Source of the DNA: Planctomycetaceae bacterium
GTDB lineage: Bacteria; Planctomycetota; UBA1135; GCA-002686595
Assembly: GCA_011525785.1 (NCBI GenBank)
Contig: WYBT01000012.1
Location: forward strand, 186,001-250,000
Reading direction: 5' to 3'
Length of the DNA stretch: 64,000 nt
This document shows positions 57,588 through 64,000 of the stretch, piece by piece. Made by a program: the position numbers and the translations under genes. The notes beneath the pieces are model-generated. The model was not told the origin of the DNA. It was given only the letters and a program-made list of their open reading frames with translations, and searched no databases. Every line of letters starts with the position of its first letter. Within the stretch, counting starts at the first letter, position 1.

Positions 57588-58988
57588 ATGGTGCGCTACG
57601 ACGCGATCGTGATCGGCGCGGGAATGAGCGGCCTGGCCGCCGGCATCCGCCTGGCCCAGATGGGCAAGCGCACGGCCGTGCTCGAGCGCCACTACCTGTG
57701 GGGCGGGCTCAACTCGTTCTTCAAGCGCGAGGGCCGGCGCCTGGACACCGGCCTGCACGCGCTGACGAACTACGTGCCGCGCGGAACGCCGGGCGCACCG
57801 CTGACCAAGCTGCTGCGCCAGCTGCGGATTCCGTACGAAGCGCTCGAGCTCGCGCCGCAGGGTTTTTCGCAGACCGTGTTCCGCGTCGGCGGCGAGTTGG
57901 TGCGGCTGCGCTACTCGAACGATCGCGAGCTCTTGAACTCCGAGATCGCGCGGGTTTTCCCGGCGGAGCGCGACGGGTTCGCACGCCTGCTCGCCGCACT
58001 GCCCACGTTCAGCGATGAGTCGGCCGAGGGCTTCGCCGCCAGCGCGCGCACCAAGCTGGCGGAATTCCTGCGCGATCCGCTGCTGATCGAGATGCTGATG
58101 GCGGGCGCGAGCTACTACGGCTGCCCGACCGAGCGCGACATGTCGTGGAACGACTACGGCGTGCTGTTCCGCAGCATCCACGTCGAAGGCATGGCGCGGC
58201 CCGAGGGCGGCGTGAAGCGCGTGCTCGACGTGCTGCGCGAGCGGCTGGCGGCCGAAGGCGGCGAGTTGCGCACGCGCGCCGGCGTGAAGCGCATCGTGGT
58301 CGAGCAGGGCGTCGCGCGCGGAGTCGAGCTCGACGACGGCTCGCAACTGGAGTGCGAGTGCGTGCTGAGCTCCGCTGGCCTGGTCGAGACGCACGAGCTG
58401 TGCGGCCTGGAGTCCGACGAGCGCGACATCGGCCGCCTGACCTTCGTGGAGACGACCACGGTGCTCGACTGCGAGCCGCGCGAGCTCGGCCACGACGCGA
58501 CGATCACGTTCTTCAACGACGGCGAGCGCTTCGAGTACGCCTGCCCCGACGCGCTCGTCGACCTGCGCAGCGGCGTGCTCACCTGCCCCAACAACTACTC
58601 GAGCAAGACGCCGCTCGAGGAGGGCTGCGTGCGCGCGACGGTCATGGCGAACTACGCGCACTGGAAGGCGCTCGGCGCCGAACGCTACGCGCAGGAGAAG
58701 TCGCGCGTGTACGACGAGGTGCAGCACACGATCGCGAAGTTCGGGCCCGACACGCGCCTGCACGCGCGCTGGAGCGACACGTTCACGCCGCTCACGATCG
58801 AGCGCTACACCGGCAAGCGCGGCGGCGCGGTGTACGGAAGCCCGCGCAAGCTGCGCGACGGCTCGGGCCCCGTCCGCGGAGTGCACGTGATCGGCACCGA
58901 CCAGGGCCTGGTCGGCATCGTCGGCACGCTGCTGTCGGGGATCCTGATCGCGAATCGGACGTTGCTGGCCCCGCAGGCCGCGCCATGA
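57588..58988 (+). CDS. CrtI-like FAD-dependent oxidoreductase 1
   Basis: A 466-residue phytoene-desaturase/retinol-saturase-like protein. FAD motif [20 protein letters not shown] with [14 protein letters not shown]; the C-terminal FAD site reads [20 protein letters not shown]. Known: the family includes carotenoid desaturases, isomerases and saturases. There are no carotenoid genes (crtB and the like) nearby. Operon position between an ACP and a dehydratase suggests action on acyl chains. A direct repeat (CAGTCGCTGAC at 57549-57559 and 57577-57587) precedes the start. Overlaps the next gene by 4 bp (ATGA). Confidence 0.88.
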   Translation: MVRYDAIVIGAGMSGLAAGIRLAQMGKRTAVLERHYLWGGLNSFFKREGRRLDTGLHALTNYVPRGTPGAPLTKLLRQLRIPYEALELAPQGFSQTVFRVGGELVRLRYSNDRELLNSEIARVFPAERDGFARLLAALPTFSDESAEGFAASARTKLAEFLRDPLLIEMLMAGASYYGCPTERDMSWNDYGVLFRSIHVEGMARPEGGVKRVLDVLRERLAAEGGELRTRAGVKRIVVEQGVARGVELDDGSQLECECVLSSAGLVETHELCGLESDERDIGRLTFVETTTVLDCEPRELGHDATITFFNDGERFEYACPDALVDLRSGVLTCPNNYSSKTPLEEGCVRATVMANYAHWKALGAERYAQEKSRVYDEVQHTIAKFGPDTRLHARWSDTFTPLTIERYTGKRGGAVYGSPRKLRDGSGPVRGVHVIGTDQGLVGIVGTLLSGILIANRTLLAPQAAP

Positions 58989-60460
58989 GCGAGCGCAAGT
59001 ACTTCAAGGGCTCGAGCGACGGCAAGAAGCCCCGCGCGACGAGTTCGGTCGCGAACGCGAAGGGCTCGTACGACCTGATCGTGGTCGGCAGCGGCCTCGC
59101 CGGGCTCACCGCCGCCAACGTGCTCGGCAAACTCGGCTACAAGGTCGCGCTGCTCGAGCAGCACTACAACTTCGGCGGCATGGCGACGTGGTTCAAACGC
59201 CGCGGCGGCCACACCTTCGACATCTCGCTGCACGGCTTCCCGGTCGGGATGGTCAAGACCTGCCGGCGCTACTGGACCAGCGAGATCGCCAGCCGCATCG
59301 TCCAGCTCGACGGCGTGCGCTTCGACAACCCGCAGTTCTCGTTCGACACGACCTTCACGCGCGAGGACTTCACCGACAAGCTCGTAAGCGTGTTCGGCCA
59401 GTCGCGCGAACGCGTGCAGGAGTTCTTCGACTACCTGCGCGGCTTGAACTTCTACGACGATCCGACCGACAACGTCGCGGACGTGTTCGAGCGCTTCTTC
59501 CCGGGCCGCAACGACGTGCACCGCCTGTTGCTCGAGCCGATCGCCTACGCCAACGGCTCGACGCTCGACGACCCGGCGATCACGTACGCGATCGTGTTCT
59601 CGAACTTCATGTCGAAGGGCGTCTACACGTTCTCCGGCGGCACGGACTGGCTGATCAAGGCCATGAAGGCCGAGCTCGAGCGCAATGGCGTCGAGCTGTT
59701 CAACAACGCACAAGTCGACTCGATCGTGGTCGAGCAGGGCCGCGTCGCCGGCGTGCTGGTCGACGGCCGCCTGCTGGGCGCGCGCGCGGTCATCTCCAAC
59801 GCCAACCTCAAGCACACGATCCTCAAGCTCGTCGGCGAGCAGCATTTCCCCGCCGAGTTCGTGGCGGGCGTGCGCGACGTGCGCCTCAACAACTCGAGCT
59901 GCCAGGTCTACCTGGGCGTGCGCGAAGGCGAGACGATCCCGTGGATCACCGACCTGCTCTTCACCTCGACGCGGCCGACCTTCGACTCGCCCGCGCTGTG
60001 CGACCTGCACGGCGAGTCGCGCACCTTCTCGTTCTACTACCCCAAGACGCGGCCGGGCTCGGAGCGCTACGCGATCGTGAGCTCCACCAATGCGAACTGG
60101 GCCGACTGGGCCGAGCTCGACGAAGCGGGCTACGAGCGCGAGAAGCAGCGCCTGATCGCCGACACGCTCGAGTGCCTCGAGCGCTACGTGCCCGGCGTGC
60201 GCGCCAAGCTCGACCACATCGAGGCCGCCACGCCGCGCACCTTCGAGTTCTACACGCAGCACTGGCGCGGCGCGTCTTTCGGCACGAAGTTCGAGGGGCT
60301 CAAGTACAGCATGGAGCTCCCGCAGCACGTCGAAGGGCTGCACCACTCCGGCTCGGTCGGGATCATCATGTCCGGTTGGCTGGGAGCGGCGAACTACGGC
60401 GTGATCACGGCCAACAAGGTCGACAGCCAACTCCACTCGCTCCTCGAGGCGCGCTCGTGA
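58985..60460 (+). CDS. CrtI-like FAD-dependent oxidoreductase 2
   Basis: 491 residues from ATG 58985, overlapping the stop of paralogue 1. It has an N-terminal extension ([20 protein letters not shown]) before the FAD motif [20 protein letters not shown] and [17 protein letters not shown]. Further segments: [20 protein letters not shown] and the C-terminal [20 protein letters not shown]. It differs from paralogue 1 enough to have a different regiochemistry or direction. The pair may act together, as desaturase pairs do in carotenoid pathways. The substrate is inferred to be an acyl chain on the ACP; it could also act on a free product. Confidence 0.88.
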   Translation: MSERKYFKGSSDGKKPRATSSVANAKGSYDLIVVGSGLAGLTAANVLGKLGYKVALLEQHYNFGGMATWFKRRGGHTFDISLHGFPVGMVKTCRRYWTSEIASRIVQLDGVRFDNPQFSFDTTFTREDFTDKLVSVFGQSRERVQEFFDYLRGLNFYDDPTDNVADVFERFFPGRNDVHRLLLEPIAYANGSTLDDPAITYAIVFSNFMSKGVYTFSGGTDWLIKAMKAELERNGVELFNNAQVDSIVVEQGRVAGVLVDGRLLGARAVISNANLKHTILKLVGEQHFPAEFVAGVRDVRLNNSSCQVYLGVREGETIPWITDLLFTSTRPTFDSPALCDLHGESRTFSFYYPKTRPGSERYAIVSSTNANWADWAELDEAGYEREKQRLIADTLECLERYVPGVRAKLDHIEAATPRTFEFYTQHWRGASFGTKFEGLKYSMELPQHVEGLHHSGSVGIIMSGWLGAANYGVITANKVDSQLHSLLEARS

Positions 60461-60900
60461 CAACCAAGGCCCAGCTCGACGCCGTGCACGCGGTGCTCCC
60501 CCACCGCGATCCGTTCCTGTTCGTCGACGCCGTGCTCGAGCGCGACGAGCGGCGCGTCGTGACGCAGTGGCGCGCCAAGGAGGACGCACCCTTCTTCCGC
60601 GGCCACTACCCAGGCAATCCGATCCTGCCGGGCGTGCTCTTGTGCGAGATGGCCGCGCAGAGCTCCGCGATTCTGTTCGCGAACGACCCGCGCGAAGAAG
60701 GCGCGACTCCGGTGCTGACCAAGATCGCCGACGCGCGCTTCAAGCGCATGGTGCGGCCCGGCGAGACGCTCCAGTGCGAGGTCAAGCTCGACGAGCGCAT
60801 CGGCCCGGCGCGCTACGTCGACGTGAAGATCACCTGCGAGGGCGAGAGCGTGCTGCGCGCCAAGCTCGTCGTCGCGGTCACCGGCGGCGGCGCTGCATGA
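60457..60900 (+). CDS. FabZ-like 3-hydroxyacyl-ACP dehydratase
   Basis: A 147-residue hotdog-fold protein from GTG 60457 (overlapping the previous stop). Family motifs: [15 protein letters not shown], then the catalytic His50 in [13 protein letters not shown] and catalytic Glu64 in [10 protein letters not shown], spaced 14 residues apart as in E. coli FabZ. It removes water from 3-hydroxyacyl-ACP. It works between a ketoreductase and the enoyl reductase encoded downstream. No beta-ketoacyl reductase (FabG) gene is seen in this operon, so that step must come from elsewhere or from a later gene. Confidence 0.92.
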   Translation: MTTKAQLDAVHAVLPHRDPFLFVDAVLERDERRVVTQWRAKEDAPFFRGHYPGNPILPGVLLCEMAAQSSAILFANDPREEGATPVLTKIADARFKRMVRPGETLQCEVKLDERIGPARYVDVKITCEGESVLRAKLVVAVTGGGAA

Positions 60901-61718
60901 GCACTCCGAGCGACTTTCTGGGCCTTGCGGGCAAGACGGTCGTCGTCACGGGCGTCGCCAACCGCAAGAGCGTGGCCTTCTTCACGCACAAGGCGCTGTG
61001 CGAGGCCGGCGCGAACGTCGTGCACCTGGTGCGCAGCCAGGCGCGCAAGGACGAGCTCGAGAAGCTCCTCGCGCCCGCGCCAATCTACGTGTGCGACGTC
61101 GAGCGCCAGCCCGAGATCGAGGCCGCCGCAGCAGCGATCGGCGCCGCGCACGGTCCGCTGCACGGCCTGGTGCACTCGATCGCCTTCGCCAACTACTCGC
61201 GCGGGCTCGTGCCGTTCGACGAGACCGCGCGCGCGGACTTCCTGCAGGCCGTCGACGTGTCGTGCTTCTCGCTCGTCGCGCTCGCCAACGCCTTCAAGCC
61301 GCACTTCGCGCGTCCCGCTTCCGTGGTGACGATCTCGATCTCGACCACGACCATGGCGGCCGAGAGCTACGGCTACATGGCGCCGGTCAAGGCCGCGCTC
61401 GACGCCGCGGTGGTGTTCCTCGCCAAGTCCTTCGCCGAGCGCGATGTGCGCTTCAACGCGGTGAAGGCCGGACCGCTCAAGACCTCGGCCTCGGCCGGCA
61501 TTCCGGGCTACATGGACAACTACCTGTTCGCCGAGGGCGCGACGCTGCGCCACCGCGCGCTCTCGACCGCGGAAGTTGCGAACACCGCAGCGTTCCTGCT
61601 ATCCGAGCGCTCGAGCGGCATCAACGGACAGGGCTTGGTCGTCGACGCCGGCATGGGCTTCAACTTCTTCGACAAGGAGATCGTGCGGCGCTTCTCGCAG
61701 GCGCCGCCCGCGCCGTGA
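60897..61718 (+). CDS. FabI-like enoyl-ACP reductase
   Basis: A 273-residue SDR-fold protein from ATG 60897. The N-terminal NAD motif is [20 protein letters not shown], where FabI usually has GVASxxSIAxGIA. The active site is Tyr158-x6-Lys165 in [11 protein letters not shown], preceded by the FabI-type strand [15 protein letters not shown]-terminal [19 protein letters not shown] resembles the FabI substrate loop. It reduces the trans-2-enoyl-ACP made by the dehydratase. Coupled to the dehydratase (ATGA) and to the PPTase. Confidence 0.88.
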   Translation: MSTPSDFLGLAGKTVVVTGVANRKSVAFFTHKALCEAGANVVHLVRSQARKDELEKLLAPAPIYVCDVERQPEIEAAAAAIGAAHGPLHGLVHSIAFANYSRGLVPFDETARADFLQAVDVSCFSLVALANAFKPHFARPASVVTISISTTTMAAESYGYMAPVKAALDAAVVFLAKSFAERDVRFNAVKAGPLKTSASAGIPGYMDNYLFAEGATLRHRALSTAEVANTAAFLLSERSSGINGQGLVVDAGMGFNFFDKEIVRRFSQAPPAP

Positions 61719-62323
61719 GCACGCCTTCGAAGCTGTTCGTCGTGACCGCGCCGCTCCCCAGCGAGCCGAAGGTGGGCCGAGCGCGCGTCCTCATGCAGTC
61801 CGAGCACGCCCGTCGCGCGGCGCGCTTGTCGGCGCAGGCCGCGCTCGCGCCGCCGCTGCGCTTCGAGAAGAACTCCGACGACGTTCCGCTGCCCTACCAG
61901 GGCTGGAGCTGGTCGGTGAGCCACTGCGCACAGTTCGTCGCCGGCGTGGTTTGCGAATTGGGCGTGGGCGTCGACATCGAGCACATGCGCGACGCGCGCG
62001 CCGAGGTCGTCGAGCGGGTTCTGAGCGCGGAGGAGCTGGCGCTGCTCGGCGAGCTCACGCCGCAGATGTTCCTGCGCGCCTGGACGGCGAAGGAAGCCGT
62101 GCTCAAGGAGCTCGGCGCCGGTCTGGGCAAGCTCGAGCGCTGCCGCATCACGTCGCTCGAAGGGCCTGACGCGCTCGCGCTGGACTGCGATGGCCTGCGC
62201 CGCACGGTGCATCAACTGATCGAGCCGGAGTTCGTCGCCTCGGTGAGCTGCGCCGACGGCCCGCAGGCAGTCTGGCTCACGGTGCGCACGCCCATCTCGA
62301 GCGCCGCCGAGGAGCACGGGTGA
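61715..62323 (+). CDS. 4'-phosphopantetheinyl transferase (Sfp-like)
   Basis: 202 residues from GTG 61715, overlapping the reductase stop. The diagnostic motifs are [18 protein letters not shown], with the Mg-binding Asp and Glu, and [20 protein letters not shown]. It moves the phosphopantetheine arm of CoA onto the Ser of carrier proteins. An operon-resident PPTase points to in-operon activation of the ACP, as in polyketide and polyunsaturated-lipid clusters. Confidence 0.92.
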   Translation: MSTPSKLFVVTAPLPSEPKVGRARVLMQSEHARRAARLSAQAALAPPLRFEKNSDDVPLPYQGWSWSVSHCAQFVAGVVCELGVGVDIEHMRDARAEVVERVLSAEELALLGELTPQMFLRAWTAKEAVLKELGAGLGKLERCRITSLEGPDALALDCDGLRRTVHQLIEPEFVASVSCADGPQAVWLTVRTPISSAAEEHG

Positions 62324-63246
62324 GCGCTGCGCTCGACCGCTCGCGCCGCGCCGTCGAGCGCACGCGCCCGTTCGCGCGCGAATACCCCTTCGCGCCGCGC
62401 TTTCTCGAGCTGGGCGAGGTCGCGCTGCACTACGTCGACGAAGGCCCGCGCGACGCCGAGCCGCTGCTCTTCGTGCACGGCAACCCGACCTGGTCGTTCC
62501 TGTGGCGCAAGCTGATCGCGCGCTTCTCCACCGATCGTCGCTGCGTCGCGCCCGACCACATCGGCTGCGGCTGGTCCGACAAGCCGCAGGAGTACGACTA
62601 CACGCTCGAACAGCACGTCGCGAACCTCGTCGCGCTCGTCGAGCGCCTGGAGCTGCGCAACATCACGCTCGTGGTGCACGACTGGGGCGGCGCGATCGGC
62701 ATGGGCCTCGCCACGCGCTTCCCGCAGCGCATCGCGCGGCTGGTCGTGATGAACACCGCGGCCTTCACCGGCGGCAAGGCCCCGCTGCGCATCCGCGTGT
62801 GCCGCACGCCCATCCTGGGCGAACTCGCCGTGCGCGGCTTCAACGCCTTTGCCGGCGCAGCGCGCGTGATGGCGACCGAGCAACCTGGCGGCCTGCGCGG
62901 AGAGATCGCCAAGGGCATGCTCGCACCGTACTCGAACTGGCGCGAGCGCATCGCGACGCTGCGCTTCGTCGAGGACATTCCTCTCGCGCGCTCGCACAGG
63001 AGCTACGCAACTCTCGAGCAGATCGAGCAGGGCCTCTCCAAGCTTTCCGACAAGCCGATGTGCGTGATATGGGGCCTGCGCGACTGGTGCTTCACGCCCT
63101 GGTACCTCGAACAGTGGCGCGCGCGCTTTCCGAAGGCGCAGGTGCACGTCGCCGAGAACGCCGGACATTGGGTAAGCGAGGACGAGCCCGAGAACGTCGC
63201 GCGCTGGATGCAAGAGTTCCTCGCAGCGCACCCGCTGAAGCCGTGA
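62320..63246 (+). CDS. OleB-like alpha/beta hydrolase (beta-lactone decarboxylase or haloalkane-dehalogenase fold)
   Basis: 308 residues from GTG 62320, overlapping the PPTase stop. HGNPTWSFLWRKLI is the oxyanion region typical of OleB and dehalogenases. The nucleophile is Asp121 in VVHDWGGAIGMGL, not Ser. The C-terminal His283 is in ENAGHWVSEDEPENV, and ALAPDHIGCGWSDKPQEYDY-like strands precede it. Known: OleB decarboxylates the beta-lactone made by OleC to give a long-chain cis-olefin. A haloalkane dehalogenase role is the alternative, made less likely by the next gene. Confidence 0.82.
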   Translation: MSAALDRSRRAVERTRPFAREYPFAPRFLELGEVALHYVDEGPRDAEPLLFVHGNPTWSFLWRKLIARFSTDRRCVAPDHIGCGWSDKPQEYDYTLEQHVANLVALVERLELRNITLVVHDWGGAIGMGLATRFPQRIARLVVMNTAAFTGGKAPLRIRVCRTPILGELAVRGFNAFAGAARVMATEQPGGLRGEIAKGMLAPYSNWRERIATLRFVEDIPLARSHRSYATLEQIEQGLSKLSDKPMCVIWGLRDWCFTPWYLEQWRARFPKAQVHVAENAGHWVSEDEPENVARWMQEFLAAHPLKP

Positions 63247-64000
63247 GCGAGCTCGTCAACGTCTCGAACCTCGTGCGGGCGCAGGCGCGGCGCGCGCCCG
63301 AGCAGACGGCGCTGATCACGCCCGAGGGCAAGGCTTGGCGCCGCACGTCGTTCGCCCAGCTCGAGCGCCGCATCGATCTGCTCTCGCATGCGCTGCGTCG
63401 CGCTGGACTGGTGCGCGGCGAGCGCGTGCTCGTGTTCGTCAAGCCCGGGCCGGAGTGGGTCGCGCTCCTGTTCGCGTTGATGCGCACGGGCGCGATTCCG
63501 GCGCTGATCGATCCGGCGATGGGCCGCGCGGGCGTGCTCGCGTGCGTGCAGCGCATTGCTCCGCGTGGCTTCGTGGGCACGACGGCTGCCTGTCTGCTCA
63601 AGCTGCTATTCGGCGAACCGTTCCGCTCGGTCGAGGTGACGCTGACCTCGGGCAACCTCGCACTCGGCGCCACGCCCTTGAACAAGATCGTCGACGAGGA
63701 GGAAGGCGCGTTCGAGCCGGCGCAGACGTTCTCCGACGATCCCGCCGCGATCCTGTTCACTTCGGGCAGCACAGGGCCCGCGAAGGGCGTCGTGTACACC
63801 CACGGCATGTGCGTTGCGCAGACGGCGGCGCTCCGCGAGCTGTACGGCATGCGCGAAGGAGACGTCGACGTCGCGTGTTTCGCGCCGTTCGCACTGTTCG
63901 GGCCGGCGCTCGGGCTCACGACCGTGCTCCCGCGCATCGACTTCTCGCACCCCGCGCGCGCGAAGCCCGAAGAAGTCGTGCTGGCGCTCCAAGCGCACAA
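63243..64000 (+). CDS. OleC-like beta-lactone synthetase, AMP-forming family (3' partial)
   Basis: 252 complete codons from GTG 63243, overlapping the OleB-like stop, and running off the right edge; OleC is usually about 550 residues. The ANL-family motif ILFTSGSTGPAKGVVYTHGM starts at residue 171. Upstream, MRTGAIPALIDPAMGRAGVL matches the GAxPVLIDPGMG stretch that distinguishes OleC from ordinary acyl-CoA synthetases. Known: OleC adenylates a 2-alkyl-3-hydroxy acid to form a beta-lactone, the substrate of OleB. The C-terminal lysine domain is outside the window. Confidence 0.85.
   Translation, partial: MSELVNVSNLVRAQARRAPEQTALITPEGKAWRRTSFAQLERRIDLLSHALRRAGLVRGERVLVFVKPGPEWVALLFALMRTGAIPALIDPAMGRAGVLACVQRIAPRGFVGTTAACLLKLLFGEPFRSVEVTLTSGNLALGATPLNKIVDEEEGAFEPAQTFSDDPAAILFTSGSTGPAKGVVYTHGMCVAQTAALRELYGMREGDVDVACFAPFALFGPALGLTTVLPRIDFSHPARAKPEEVVLALQAH

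Noticed and set aside
57588..60460. Carotenoid biosynthesis operon
   Set aside because: Only CrtI-like proteins are present, with no synthase or cyclase; the neighbours are fatty-acid enzymes.
62320..63246. Haloalkane dehalogenase
   Set aside because: The fold and Asp nucleophile fit, but coupling to an OleC-like gene makes OleB the better call.

Overview
The window is about 64 kb of very GC-rich, densely coded bacterial chromosome. An outer membrane is implied by BamD-like and LptE-like lipoproteins, an AsmA-like protein and many lipoprotein or signal-peptide genes. Large secreted proteins of unknown function, VWA/HEAT, M1-peptidase and EF-hand proteins, hydrocarbon (ole-type) genes and FAD desaturases inside a fatty-acid operon suggest a member of the Planctomycetota or a related group. 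This is inference: the window has no 16S rRNA gene. GTG starts overlapping the upstream stop (GTGA) are common and show translational coupling.

Layout. 1-4770: the 3' part of a spermidine-synthase-like membrane protein, a thioredoxin-fold/TPR protein and a small secreted protein followed by a strong hairpin. 4830-13672: a DMT transporter converging on a minus-strand run hutI-ftcD (histidine degradation), a secreted protein, a polytopic membrane protein and a GH38-like protein. 13810-14565: an ECF-type sigma factor. 14886-31519: a long plus-strand housekeeping series (CorC-like, recO, bamD-like, lptE-like, ftsH, glmM, tsaB, alr, AsmA-like, manC, ruvX, GT87-like) for envelope building, tRNA modification and recombination. 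31507-36242: an alpha/beta-hydrolase-fold protein lacking its serine, a VWA protein, the RNase P RNA gene rnpB, a NUDIX protein and a small Sm-like protein. 36266-45295: an operon of an FdhF/YdeP-type molybdoenzyme and an AhpD-like protein with an in-frame UGA, then an M1 peptidase, an unknown protein, a secreted HELAH protein and a DegT aminotransferase. 45296-50686: an accessory block of four unrecognised exported proteins beside a non-coding stretch. 51244-54931: a Lon protease and an EF-hand protein.

55181-64000: the most interesting region is a tightly coupled operon encoding a GbsR/MarR regulator, a KAS, an ACP, two CrtI-type FAD oxidoreductases, a FabZ-type dehydratase, a FabI-type enoyl reductase, a phosphopantetheinyl transferase, an OleB-like hydrolase and the start of an OleC-like synthetase. 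It looks like a self-contained fatty-acid synthase with built-in desaturation that feeds head-to-head hydrocarbon chemistry. The product is unknown; polyunsaturated or otherwise unusual long-chain lipids or olefins are the leading idea.

The second highlight is the AhpD-like gene. Its UGA falls exactly at the second Cys of the CxxC redox motif and is followed by a SECIS-like hairpin, so it is probably a selenoprotein.
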